From positions 24,704-88,703 of the forward strand of contig CAYRVX010000010.1 in NCBI GenBank assembly GCA_964427875.1: a stretch of DNA of 64,000 nucleotides. The letters are read 5' to 3'. The notes under the pieces are model-generated. The model was not told the DNA's origin. It ran no database searches and saw only the letters and a program-made list of their open reading frames with translations. The position numbers and the translations under genes are program-made. Below, piece by piece: positions 18,627 through 26,847 of this stretch. This DNA is from CAYRVX01 sp964427875. GTDB taxonomy: Bacteria; Planctomycetota; Phycisphaerae; SM23-33. How positions within the stretch are numbered: the first letter of the stretch is position 1; the number at the start of each line of letters is the position of its first letter.

Positions 18627-19877
18627 TTAACGAGCCTCTCTGATATCATAAGCCATCAGGACCTCGCCGTGACGGACGTAAAGGCGGCCGTCGGATATCG
18701 CCGGGTGGGGCCAGTGCTGTCCGCTGCCTTCCTTGATCGTGAATGAGCTGACGACCTTCCAGCCGCGGGGGTCGGGCTTCACCAGGGCGAACGTCCCGGT
18801 CTTCTCGATGTAGCAGTAGATCATGCCTTCGGCGGCGATGACGGCGCCCTTGTTCTGGTACTTCGTGTTGTACTTGACCCGGCCGGTCTCCCACTCCAGG
18901 CAGATCCAGTTCCCCTTGCCGTTGTTGATCCAATTGGACCCGTAGATGTGCCCGTCGATCAGGAGGGCCGCCCCGTGATGGACGTCGAGCGTCTCGTCGG
19001 TCCAGAGGCGCTCGATGCTCTTGCCGTCGGGCGCGAGCTTGAGCATCAGCCCGCCGGCGTCGTATCCGCTGGTGACGTAGATCCGCCCTTCGTGGTAGAT
19101 GGGGCTGTTGCAGTGGACGCCCCACGGACCCGCATAGGGCGTCTTCCACAGGAACTCGCCGGTGGCGGTCTCCACGCCGACGACGTTGTGCTCCAGCATC
19201 GTGACGATGATGTCCTTCTTGTCGTCCTTGATCCGGACCGGCGAGCAGTAGGCGCTCTTGTCCCTGTCGATGTTGACGGACCAGATCTCCCTGCCGGTGA
19301 TCTTGTTGAAGGCGACGATCGAGGCCCTGCTTCCGCCGGGCGTGGCGATGACCTTCTCGTCGCAGATCAGCGGCGATTCGGCCAGGCCCCATCGGGTGTC
19401 CTGCGAGCCGTATACCTTCTTCGTATCGACCGCCCACTTCCCGCTGCCGTCGGCTGCATCGAGGCACGCGATCCGCCCGATCCCGCTCATGACGTACAGC
19501 CGGTTGCCCTCGACGGTCGGCGTGGTGCGGGAGAAGAGGAAGTTCTTGGTCCACTCCGGCCCGTACCTCACCTTCCACTTGAGCTTCCCGTCCAGGTCCA
19601 GGCGGAGGACGTACCCCGTCGTACCTCTCGTGCCGGACACGCCGGTCGTGTAGATGGCATCCCTGGTGACGGACAAGGAGGAGTTGCCCTTGCCGAGGTC
19701 GACCGGCGAGATCCACAGGCGCTTCGGCCCGCCGGCCGGCCAGGACTTCAGCAGCCCGGTCTCCGCCGAGTGCCCGGTGCGCCGGGGCCCCCGGAACTGG
19801 GCCCACTCGTCGCAGCAGGCGGCTGCCCCAACGAGCAGCACGCCGACCACAGCGAATACCCACGTTGATCGCTTCAT
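18627..19877 (-). CDS. Secreted PQQ-like beta-propeller protein
   Basis: 416 residues from ATG 19877, preceded by GAGAGAGG and followed by a signal peptide (MKRSTWVFAVVGVLLVGAAA). An upstream open frame to 20126 is ignored because the signal peptide fixes the start. The mature part opens with 'EWAQFRGPRRTGHS', the standard start of the family, then blades such as 'LRLDLDGKLKWK', 'CLDAADGSGKWA', 'AFNKITGREIWS' and 'GVETATGEFLWK'. It is the first gene of the operon running through the oxidoreductase, isomerase and ceramidase-like genes. It may bind or oxidise a small molecule or act as an envelope scaffold; the sequence does not decide. Confidence 0.85.
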   Translation of the reverse strand: MKRSTWVFAVVGVLLVGAAACCDEWAQFRGPRRTGHSAETGLLKSWPAGGPKRLWISPVDLGKGNSSLSVTRDAIYTTGVSGTRGTTGYVLRLDLDGKLKWKVRYGPEWTKNFLFSRTTPTVEGNRLYVMSGIGRIACLDAADGSGKWAVDTKKVYGSQDTRWGLAESPLICDEKVIATPGGSRASIVAFNKITGREIWSVNIDRDKSAYCSPVRIKDDKKDIIVTMLEHNVVGVETATGEFLWKTPYAGPWGVHCNSPIYHEGRIYVTSGYDAGGLMLKLAPDGKSIERLWTDETLDVHHGAALLIDGHIYGSNWINNGKGNWICLEWETGRVKYNTKYQNKGAVIAAEGMIYCYIEKTGTFALVKPDPRGWKVVSSFTIKEGSGQHWPHPAISDGRLYVRHGEVLMAYDIREAR

Positions 19878-20017
19878 CCGGCCTCTCTCCACGTCTGTGT
19901 CAGGGCCTTCTCGCCCGCGGCCGCGTCGGCCGGCCGGGGACATGTTAGCAGACACCCGTTCCCGTAGGTAGACAGCGGAGCCTTCTTTCGCGGCCGGCGC
20001 GCGCCGTTGTCTCCATG

Positions 20018-20047
20018 TTGACGCGATGCGAGGGCCCCTGCTATGAT
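20018..20047 (+). promoter_or_regulatory. Strong candidate promoter for the 20.1-31.1 kb cluster
   Basis: TTGACG (20018-20023), an 18-bp spacer and TATGAT (20042-20047) match sigma-70-type consensus well. Transcription would begin near 20054, about 50 nt before the first start codon (20105). No comparably good promoter was noticed inside the cluster. Confidence 0.6.
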
Positions 20048-20104
20048 CCGGCCCGTCGGATTTCCGCATATTGAACGCGCCGGATGCCGATGAGGTGGTG
20101 AGCT

Positions 20105-20464
20105 TTGCCGAAGACAACACGGCCATGGCTGCATAAGTTCCGTGCCGGCGTCCGCAATGCGTTCGCGCTGGAAGGTCCCCACGGCGAGCTGACGGAAGCC
20201 GACCACGAGCTGCTGGAGAGGCTGGCCAGGGCGATCGTCGTTCGCGGCATGGCCGTGCCCGCCCTGTTGTTCCTCAACTCGATTGGCCCCTTGAACTCGC
20301 TTGGCAGCCAGGCACTGGTGTTCCTGCGCCCGTTTCTGACGCCGCTGTTCAAGCCGCCCGACTATGACCGGGCCGCGGCGATCCTCGAGCGGCGCGAGAG
20401 CATCGGCGCGCTGGTCGAGGCGATCGAGGCCGCCGAGGCCATCCACAAGGAAGTGCCCAGGTGA
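20105..20464 (+). CDS. Small conserved hypothetical protein, cassette A, subunit 1
   Basis: 119 residues from a TTG start with GAGGTGG about 8 nt upstream; the next ATG is too far inside. No signal peptide. A hydrophobic helical stretch 'MAVPALLFLNSIGPLNSLGSQALVFLRPFLTPLF' is followed by an acidic/basic helical tail ('ILERRESIGALVEAIEAAE'). The protein at 27726-28025 has the same plan, including the 'P-A-x-L-(F/L)-L', 'RP/GPL', 'L.PLF' and final 'LERIE'-like helix. Each copy heads one of two paralogous cassettes. The stop overlaps the GTG of the next gene (GTGA), indicating coupling. I do not recognise a function. It could be a small amphipathic membrane-associated subunit. Confidence 0.7.
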   Translation: MPKTTRPWLHKFRAGVRNAFALEGPHGELTEADHELLERLARAIVVRGMAVPALLFLNSIGPLNSLGSQALVFLRPFLTPLFKPPDYDRAAAILERRESIGALVEAIEAAEAIHKEVPR

Positions 20465-22278
20465 AGCCCGAAGACCTCAAGGTGATCGTCGCGACCGACT
20501 GCGGAAGCACGACGACCAAGGCGATTCTCATCGAGCGGCAGGCCGAGGGCTATCGCCAGACGTTCCGCGGCGAGGCGCCGACCACCGTGGAGGCGCCCTT
20601 TGAGGACGTCACGCGGGGCGTGCTGAATTCCCTGGCGGAGCTCGAGGAGCTCTCGGGGCGCCGCATCCTCGACGGCGAGAGGATCATCACGCCCGCGCGC
20701 GGCGGCGAGGGGGTGGACATTTACATCACGACCAGCAGCGCCGGAGGGGGGCTCCAGATGATGGTGGCCGGCGTCGTGAAGTCCATGACGGCCGAGAGCG
20801 CCCAGCGCGCTGCCCTCGGGGCCGGGGCGATCGTCATGGACGTGCTGGCGAGCAACGACCAGCGGGCGCCTCACGAGAAGATCGAGCGGATCCGCACCCT
20901 CCGCCCGGACATGGTCCTCCTGTCGGGAGGCACCGACGGCGGCACGGTGCGCCACGTGGTGGAGCTGGCGGAGTTCCTCGCCGCCGCCAAGCCCCGACCG
21001 CGGCTGGGCTCGTCCTTCAAGTTGCCCGTGGTCTACGCCGGCAACCGCGACGCCCGCGAGGACGTCCGGAGCGCACTCGCCGAGGAAGCGGAGCTGCACA
21101 TCACGGAGAACCTCCGCCCGGTCCTCGAGCGGGAGGACCTCGGCCCGGCCCGCGATGAGATCCACGACCTGTTCCTCAAGCACGTGATGGCCCAGGCGCC
21201 GGGCTACAAGAAGCTCATGAGCTGGGTGGGCGCCCCGATCATGCCCACGCCGGCGGCCGTGGGAAACATCATCCGGAGAATCGCTCGCGACCAGGGACTG
21301 AACATCGTGGGCGTGGACATCGGCGGCGCGACCACGGACATCTTCTCCGACTTCCAGACGCCCGCGGGGGAGGACGGCCTCGGCGAGCGCGTCTTCAACC
21401 GCTCCGTCAGCGCGAACCTCGGCCTGAGCTACAGCGTCTCGAACGTCCTGGCCGAGACCGGGATCGAGAACATCCTGCGGTGGGTGCCGTTCGACATCGA
21501 CGAATCCGACCTTCGCGACCGGATCAAGAACAAGATGATCCGGCCGACCACGGTCCCCCATCTGCTGGAGGAGCTGAAGATCGAGCAGGCCATTGCCCGC
21601 GAGGCCCTCCGCCTGGCCTTCGTGCAGCACAAGCGGCTTGCCGTCGGGCTCAAGGGCATCCAGCGCGGCAGGACGATCTCCGCGTCTTTTGACGAGACGA
21701 TGGCGGGCGAGACGGTCATCGACATGCGCCAGCTCGACCTGCTCGTCGGAAGCGGCGGCGTCCTGTCGCACGCGCCGCGGCGATCGCAGGCCATGATGAT
21801 GCTCATCGACGCCTTCGAGCCCGAGGGCGTCACCCGCCTGGCCGTGGACAGCATCTTCATGATGCCGCACCTCGGCGTGCTGGCCCAGGTGCACGCAACG
21901 GCCGCGGCAGAGGTTTTCGAGCGCGACTGCCTGATCAACCTCGGGACCTGCGTGTCGTGCGTGAGCAAGCCCAAGGCCGGCAGGGAGTGCTTCGAGTATC
22001 GCCTGACCGCCGGCGGGAAGATGCGGGAGGCAAGCGTTTCGGCGGGCGAGCTGGTCTTGGAGCCGTTGGGCGTCGGCGAGACGGCCGCGGTGAGCGTCAG
22101 GCCCGCCCGGTCCGTCGACGTGGGCGCCGGGCGAGGTCGGGCCGTCGAGGCCGAGGTGGTCGGCGGGGTCGTGGGCGTGGTTTTCGACGGCCGCGGGCGG
22201 CCTCTCGTGATCCCACAGAACAACCGAAGCGAGATCCTCACCCGGTGGGCCGCTGCACTCGATGCCTACCCGGCGTGA
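20461..22278 (+). CDS. GlmL/MutL-like ASKHA-fold ATPase
   Basis: 605 residues from GTG 20461 (AAGGAA upstream). The N-terminal phosphate-1 motif 'IVATDCGSTTTKAILIE' and the second nucleotide motif 'LNIVGVDIGGATTDIFS' define an ASKHA ATPase related to GlmL/MutL, the accessory protein of glutamate mutase. Other matching blocks are 'TSSAGGGLQMMVAG', 'LLSGGTDGG', 'VVYAGNRDA' and 'LLVGSGGVLSHAPRR'. Yet no glutamate mutase subunit (MutS/GlmS, MutE/GlmE) is present in the window. The gene instead begins a membrane-protein cluster. The C-terminus has a Val-rich beta domain ('AVSVRPARSVDVGAGRG'). It is cytoplasmic, with no signal or TM. The likely role is ATP-dependent activation or assembly of the downstream complex. 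The glutamate-mutase name should not be carried over. Confidence 0.8.
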   Translation: MKPEDLKVIVATDCGSTTTKAILIERQAEGYRQTFRGEAPTTVEAPFEDVTRGVLNSLAELEELSGRRILDGERIITPARGGEGVDIYITTSSAGGGLQMMVAGVVKSMTAESAQRAALGAGAIVMDVLASNDQRAPHEKIERIRTLRPDMVLLSGGTDGGTVRHVVELAEFLAAAKPRPRLGSSFKLPVVYAGNRDAREDVRSALAEEAELHITENLRPVLEREDLGPARDEIHDLFLKHVMAQAPGYKKLMSWVGAPIMPTPAAVGNIIRRIARDQGLNIVGVDIGGATTDIFSDFQTPAGEDGLGERVFNRSVSANLGLSYSVSNVLAETGIENILRWVPFDIDESDLRDRIKNKMIRPTTVPHLLEELKIEQAIAREALRLAFVQHKRLAVGLKGIQRGRTISASFDETMAGETVIDMRQLDLLVGSGGVLSHAPRRSQAMMMLIDAFEPEGVTRLAVDSIFMMPHLGVLAQVHATAAAEVFERDCLINLGTCVSCVSKPKAGRECFEYRLTAGGKMREASVSAGELVLEPLGVGETAAVSVRPARSVDVGAGRGRAVEAEVVGGVVGVVFDGRGRPLVIPQNNRSEILTRWAAALDAYPA

Positions 22279-22299
22279 TTCTGGTTAAGGCAATCGTCT

Positions 22300-23430
22300 A
22301 TGGCACACGCGTACACGCCTGGCTTGCGAATCTCCGAGCGCACGACGGTGCGCAAGGAGCGCCACCTCCCGATCGCCGGGGAAGTCCTGGTCGAGAAGGG
22401 CGCCCGCGTGCGGGCCGACGACGTCGTCGCCAAGGCCGAACTGCCCGGGGGCGTATCCACCGTGAACGTCGTCAACCAGCTCGCGATCACCCCCGAAGAC
22501 CTCGACCGCTACATGCTCAAGGAAGAAGGCGACGCGGTGTCTCGTGACGAGGTGATCGCCGAGACGCGGCCGTTCATCAAGTGGTTCCGCAGCGTCGCCC
22601 GGTCCCCGATCGACGGCACGATCGAGACCGTCTCGCGCGTGACGGGTCAGGTGATGGTCCGCGGGACGCCGCAGGCGGTGGATGTCCGCGCATACATCGA
22701 CGGCACGGTCGTCGAGGTCCAGCCGAACGAGGGCGTGACCATTGAGGCGGCCGCGGCGTTCATCCAGGGGATTCTCGGCGTCGGGGGCGAAGTCTACGGC
22801 GAACTGGTCGTCGTCGGCGACGGCCCGGATGCGGTCGTGGGCCCCGACGATCTGGGCGACGATCTGGCGGGCAAGATCGCCGTGGCCGGCGCGCTGGTCA
22901 CCAGCGAGGTCTGCGAGCGTGCGGCCGACGTCGGCGTCGCGGCGCTCGTCTGCGGGGGATTTCACGACACCGACCTCCGCCGCCTGCTGGGCTACGACCT
23001 CGGCGTCGCCATCACCGGCCACGAGGACATCCGCCCCATTCTGATCATGACGGAGGGCTTCGGCAGGATCGCCATAGCCGAGGGGACCTACGAGCTGCTC
23101 ACCTGCCGCGCGGGGCAGTGCGCGTCGGCCAACGGGGCCACGCAGATCCGGGCGGGCGTCCTGCGCCCCGAGATCATCATCCCCGTCGCCGAGGGCGCCG
23201 AGCAGCCAGCCGGGCCGGCGGGAGCGATCTCGGCAACGGGCTTGACGGTCGGCTCGCCCGTGCGCATTATTCGGGAGCCGGACTTCGGCCGTCTGGGCGT
23301 CGTGAAGGAACTCCCGCCCGGCGTGGAAGCCGTTGAATGCGAATCGAAAGTCCGTGTGGTTGTCGTGGAGTTCCCGGACGGCGAGTCCGTGACCGTCCCG
23401 CGAGCCAACGTCGAGGTCATCGAGTCTTGA
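22300..23430 (+). CDS. Barrel-sandwich (lipoyl/RnfC-like) protein with C-terminal KOW-like motif
   Basis: 376 residues, ATG 22300, weak AAGG upstream, 21 bp after the ASKHA gene. No signal peptide or TM. Residues about 15-55 ('HLPIAGEVLVEKGARVRADD') and about 105-160 ('ARSPIDGTIETVSRVTGQV', 'AYIDGTVVEVQPNEGVTIE') look like the two halves of a barrel-sandwich hybrid fold, as in biotinyl/lipoyl domains and RnfC. No biotin or lipoate lysine motif is seen. A central alpha/beta region ('IAVAGALVTSEVCERAADVG', 'AALVCGGF') follows. The last ~60 residues ('RIIREPDFGRLGVVKELPPG', 'VTVPRANVEVIE') resemble a KOW/SH3-like barrel. Function unknown. It is coupled to the next gene by a TTGA overlap. Confidence 0.65.
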   Translation: MAHAYTPGLRISERTTVRKERHLPIAGEVLVEKGARVRADDVVAKAELPGGVSTVNVVNQLAITPEDLDRYMLKEEGDAVSRDEVIAETRPFIKWFRSVARSPIDGTIETVSRVTGQVMVRGTPQAVDVRAYIDGTVVEVQPNEGVTIEAAAAFIQGILGVGGEVYGELVVVGDGPDAVVGPDDLGDDLAGKIAVAGALVTSEVCERAADVGVAALVCGGFHDTDLRRLLGYDLGVAITGHEDIRPILIMTEGFGRIAIAEGTYELLTCRAGQCASANGATQIRAGVLRPEIIIPVAEGAEQPAGPAGAISATGLTVGSPVRIIREPDFGRLGVVKELPPGVEAVECESKVRVVVVEFPDGESVTVPRANVEVIES

Positions 23431-25292
23431 CAGCCCGTTTGACAACATCCGCCCGCCTGCTCGTCTCCGCCGCGCTCGCCTTGCTGCCGGTCCTCGTCGA
23501 TGGGGCGGAGGCGGCGCCCGCGCCGAGAAGCGCCCCGGCAAAGGCCAAGGCGGTCCAACTCACGGCGCCCCTTGCGGAGAACGTCCGGGCCTATGACCGT
23601 TCCAGCGACGACGGCACGACGATCGTCCTCGAGTGGGCCAGGCCGGACACGCAGATCGAGGGGGCCTTCTACGTTATCGAGATCGCCCGGTCCCCGGAGG
23701 ACTTCCAGACCGGAAACTTCAGGACGCAGATCGTCAGGCCGTCCAAGGGGACCCTGAAATCCGCCAGACCCAAGTACTTCGGCTCCTCGCAGAAGAACCG
23801 GCATCTTTACTTCGCGGAGATCAGCCCGGCCAAGTTGTTTCTGCCGTTTCGGCTCACGCCCGCCCGGGTCAGGGAATTCCTGGTGGAGAAGGCCCTGACG
23901 GACGTGATGGCCGCGAGGGCCCTGGCCATCCTCGCCGACGCAAGGCCCGAGGACCAACTCACGGCGGGGGAGAAGGCCGATCGGGAATGGCTCGCCCGGG
24001 TGGAGGAATCTCTGTCCACAAGAGAACGGCTGAAGGGATCCCTCAGGAAAGGGCTCCTTTCCCAAGAGGATTTCGATCGGGCGGCAAAGGTGCTTCAGGA
24101 CCCAAGGCCCGAGGGTCAGCTCAGTGAGCCGGAGAAAACGGACCGGGGATGGGTCAAGGCGCTGGAGAGATCCCTGTCGAGAAGAGACCGGCTGGAGAAA
24201 TCCCAAAAACAAGGGGCCATGACCCGGGCGCAGCTCGATCGCTCGATCGAGGTCCTGGGGAATGAGAAGCCTGATGCCCAGCTCACGCCCGGCGAGAGGT
24301 CCGATCGCAAGTGGTTGGCCCGTCTCGAGGCGTACCTGGGCAAGAAGGAACAGGAGGCCGAGGAGGCCCGGGGGGACGAGATCGACTCAGCCGACTGCTA
24401 CTTCCGCCTGGCCATCTCAGCGGGCCGCGGCGGCCGGAAGGCAACGGCCTACGTCACGCGGGACGGCGAGCCGCTGGTTCTCCGGGCCGGGGCGTCGGCG
24501 AACTTCTTCAAGAACTTCAAGCTCAACAACCTGATCTTCGCCCTGGCCTTCAGCGGCATCGTCCTGGCCTTCATTCAGATCGCCCGGCGCAACCCCAACC
24601 TGTTCATCCGCAAGATTCCCGGCCTGGAGGCCGTCGAGGAGGCGATCGGCCGGGCCACCGAGATGGGGCGCAGCGTCTACTTCGTGCACGGCTTGGCACC
24701 CGTCGGCCACCTCGCCACGATTGCCGCCCTCAACATCCTCGCGAGGGTGGCCCGCCGGGCCGCGGAGTACGACACCCGCGTCCGCGTGATGAACAGCAAC
24801 CCGATCGTGACGGCCGTCAGCCAGGAGGTCGTCCAGCAGGCCTACACCGAGGCCGGGCGCCCGGACGCCTACAACCCCGACGACGTCTCGCTGGTGGCCT
24901 ACGACCAGTTCAGCTACGTGGCGGCCGTCTCCGGCATGATGGTGCGCGAGCAGCCGGCGGCGGTCTTCCTGCTGGGCTACTTCTACGCCGAGTCGCTCCT
25001 GTTGGCCGAGACCGGCGCCTCGACCGGCGCGATCCAGGTCGCCGGCACGGACGCCTACACGCAACTGCCGTTCTTCGTGACCACCTGCGACTATACGCTC
25101 ATCGGCGAGGAGCTCTACGCCGCCTCGGCGTACCTCTCGCGGGAGCCGCGATTGCTCGGGAGCCTGCGCGGGCAGGACATCGGCAAGGCGTTCCTGATGC
25201 TGACGATCGTCGGCGTGGCCGTCGCGCTGACGATCGGCGCGGTCCTGGGTGCGGACCTCACCTGGCTGAGCGGCCTCTTTAAGGCGTACTGA
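23427..25292 (+). CDS. DUF6754 membrane protein with FN3-like domain, cassette A
   Basis: 621 residues from TTG 23427, which overlaps the previous stop (TTGA) and begins a signal peptide (LTARLTTSARLLVSAALALL). An extracytoplasmic FN3-like domain opens with 'LAENVRAYDRSSDDGTTIVL' and 'GAFYVIEIARSPEDF'. It is split by three 54-residue repeats (about 149-309) and closes with 'DCYFRLAI'. A TM helix at about 368-387 ('NLIFALAFSGIVLAFIQ') leads to the cytoplasmic DUF6754 domain: 'IRKIPGLEAVEEAIGRATEM', 'AIQVAGTDAYTQLPFFVTTC' and 'DYTLIGEELYAASAYLSREP'. A C-terminal TM follows. The DUF6754 part is paralogous to the 262-aa protein at 28051. Domain name is from recalled family sequences; function unknown. 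Confidence 0.8.
   Translation: MTARLTTSARLLVSAALALLPVLVDGAEAAPAPRSAPAKAKAVQLTAPLAENVRAYDRSSDDGTTIVLEWARPDTQIEGAFYVIEIARSPEDFQTGNFRTQIVRPSKGTLKSARPKYFGSSQKNRHLYFAEISPAKLFLPFRLTPARVREFLVEKALTDVMAARALAILADARPEDQLTAGEKADREWLARVEESLSTRERLKGSLRKGLLSQEDFDRAAKVLQDPRPEGQLSEPEKTDRGWVKALERSLSRRDRLEKSQKQGAMTRAQLDRSIEVLGNEKPDAQLTPGERSDRKWLARLEAYLGKKEQEAEEARGDEIDSADCYFRLAISAGRGGRKATAYVTRDGEPLVLRAGASANFFKNFKLNNLIFALAFSGIVLAFIQIARRNPNLFIRKIPGLEAVEEAIGRATEMGRSVYFVHGLAPVGHLATIAALNILARVARRAAEYDTRVRVMNSNPIVTAVSQEVVQQAYTEAGRPDAYNPDDVSLVAYDQFSYVAAVSGMMVREQPAAVFLLGYFYAESLLLAETGASTGAIQVAGTDAYTQLPFFVTTCDYTLIGEELYAASAYLSREPRLLGSLRGQDIGKAFLMLTIVGVAVALTIGAVLGADLTWLSGLFKAY
23871..24353 (+). repeat. Three tandem ~162-bp (54-aa) coding repeats
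   Basis: Units at about 23871-24029, 24030-24191 and 24192-24353 encode related helical segments. Each contains 'P-(E/D)-x-Q-L-(T/S)-x-x-E-(K/R)-x-D-R-x-W' followed by a helix ending 'L-(S/G)-(T/R/K)-(R/K)'. Examples are PEDQLTAGEKADREW, PEGQLSEPEKTDRGW and PDAQLTPGERSDRKW. The DNA copies have diverged, so the duplication is not recent. They interrupt the FN3-like domain of the DUF6754 protein. Confidence 0.75.
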
Positions 25293-25308
25293 GACCCAAC
25301 GCGACATC

Positions 25309-25986
25309 ATGTGGTACAAACGGACCATTCCGCTGATCTTCGTCTTCACGATCGGGCTGCTTGCCTTCGTGCAGGAATACGTCCCGCACCCGATCTCCGG
25401 GCGCTTCCGCGAGGAGATGACGACGTGGTTCAAGATCATCGGCGGCTTCGGGCTGTTCATCGGGGCCTACAGCCTCGTGCACATGCACATCAGCCGCATT
25501 CGCCGCCGCGAGCCGGGATGGGCCTACAGCGTCTTCGTCTTCCTCGGCGCGGCCTTCATGGTCTTTTTCGGGCTCTACAACGAAGGCCTCGGGCCGCTGG
25601 TCCCCGAGCCGAAAGACGGCCTGTCGTGGTTCCAGTGGGGCTATAACTACGTCCAGGTCCCCTGCGGCGCGACGATCTTCTCGATCCTGGCGTTCTTCAT
25701 GGCCAGTGCCGCCTTCCGGACGTTCCGGGCGCGGAACTTCAGCGCCGCGCTGCTGCTCGTGGCGGCCCTGATCGTGATGTTCGGGCGCGTGCCGATCTCC
25801 CAGACCGCCGGCGAATGGCTCTTTGGGAACGGCAGCGTCTTCCCGACGGCGACCGACGTCATCATGGGATACCCCAACCTCGCCGCCAAGCGGGGCATTC
25901 TGCTGGGCATCAGCCTCGGGGCCATCTCGCAGTCCCTGCGGATCCTCTTCGGGATCGAGCGGTCGTACCTGGGAGGAGGCGACTGA
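25309..25986 (+). CDS. Polytopic membrane protein, cassette A, first membrane subunit
   Basis: 225 residues with about six hydrophobic segments: 'IPLIFVFTIGLLAF', 'FKIIGGFGLFIGAYSLVHMH', 'AYSVFVFLGAAFMVFFGLY', 'ATIFSILAFFMASAAFR', 'FSAALLLVAALIVMFG' and 'ILLGISLGAISQSLRILFG'. It is paralogous to the 230-aa protein at 28852. Shared features are TM2 ending with 'H-x-x-R-I-(R/F)-(R/K)', TM4 'F-A/M-A-S' followed by 'AAFR(T/A)FR' and 'N-(F/L)-(S/E)-(A/S)-A-L', then 'G-(R/Q)-V-P-(I/V)', and a final 'Q-(S/-)-L-R' helix. No catalytic motif is visible. It follows DUF6754 by 16 bp and overlaps the next gene (TGATG). Function unknown. Confidence 0.75.
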   Translation: MWYKRTIPLIFVFTIGLLAFVQEYVPHPISGRFREEMTTWFKIIGGFGLFIGAYSLVHMHISRIRRREPGWAYSVFVFLGAAFMVFFGLYNEGLGPLVPEPKDGLSWFQWGYNYVQVPCGATIFSILAFFMASAAFRTFRARNFSAALLLVAALIVMFGRVPISQTAGEWLFGNGSVFPTATDVIMGYPNLAAKRGILLGISLGAISQSLRILFGIERSYLGGGD

Positions 25987-26843
25987 TGGCGATCCCGCAG
26001 GCCGAGCTCCGACGCCTCTCCATCATCCGGCGCGTGATCTACGTGACCGTGGCGGTGGCCGTCATCGTGCCGTATCTCCTCAAGACCGACACGTCCTTCG
26101 ACGCCTCTCCGTGGTCTCAGAAGCTCTACGATCAGGTCGAGGGCCTCCCGCCGCGCTCGCACGTGCTGCTGGCCTTCGACTACGCGCCCAGCTCGAAGGA
26201 AGAGGTGTACCCCATGAGCCTGGTGATCCTGCGCCACTGTTTCAAGAAGGACCTCATCCCCATCGTCATGACGCACTGGCCCGAGGGCGTGGGGCTGTCC
26301 AAGGATCTCTGCGAGCGGACCGCCGCAGAAGCCGAGAAGATGTGGGGCCGGGAGAGGCTCTCCGGGCGCGACTACGTGTTCCTCGGCTTCCGCCCGGGCT
26401 ACCAGAACCTCGTGCTCAACATGGGCGAGAGCCTCAAAGGCGCGTTCACCGTGGACTACTACGGCAAGCCGACCGCCGACATGCCGGCGTTGCAGGGCGT
26501 CGATACCCTCGAGGACATTGACCTGGCGATCGATATCGCCGCGGGCGCCACCGTGGAGATGTGGATCGCCTACGGCTCGGACCGGTTCGACTTCCCCCTC
26601 GGTGCCGGGGTCACGGCCGTGATGGCGCCGGACCTGTATCCCTTCCTTCAGTCCAAGCAGCTTGTGGGCTTCCTCGGCGGCCTGCGCGGGGCGGGGGACT
26701 ACGAGCAACTGCTCGAGAAGCCCGACGACGCCACACGGGGCATGCCGTCGCAGTCCCTGACCCACCTCCTCCTGATCGTCCTGATCGTCGCCGCCAACGC
26801 CCGGTTCATCGCCGGCCGGTTCCGGCGCAGGGCGGAGGACTGA
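25986..26843 (+). CDS. Membrane-anchored protein with large extracytoplasmic domain, cassette A
   Basis: 285 residues from ATG 25986, overlapping the upstream TGA and preceded by GGAGG. One TM near the N-terminus (about 13-32, 'IIRRVIYVTVAVAVIVPYLL') and one near the C-terminus (about 257-276) leave a ~220-residue domain outside by the positive-inside rule ('RFRRRAED' at the end). The domain looks alpha/beta: 'SHVLLAFDYAPSSKEEVYPM', 'KKDLIPIVMTHWPEGVGL', 'YVFLGFRPGYQNLVLNMGES' and 'GAGVTAVMAPDLYPFLQSKQ' followed by 'LVGFLGGLRGAGDYEQLL'. The last block is matched in the paralogue at 29548 ('SIMAPNYFTYIDSNQLCGML', 'GNRGAAEYEGL'). I do not recognise a characterised family; it could be a binding or sensor domain. 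Confidence 0.75.
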   Translation: MAIPQAELRRLSIIRRVIYVTVAVAVIVPYLLKTDTSFDASPWSQKLYDQVEGLPPRSHVLLAFDYAPSSKEEVYPMSLVILRHCFKKDLIPIVMTHWPEGVGLSKDLCERTAAEAEKMWGRERLSGRDYVFLGFRPGYQNLVLNMGESLKGAFTVDYYGKPTADMPALQGVDTLEDIDLAIDIAAGATVEMWIAYGSDRFDFPLGAGVTAVMAPDLYPFLQSKQLVGFLGGLRGAGDYEQLLEKPDDATRGMPSQSLTHLLLIVLIVAANARFIAGRFRRRAED

Positions 26844-26847
26844 GCGT

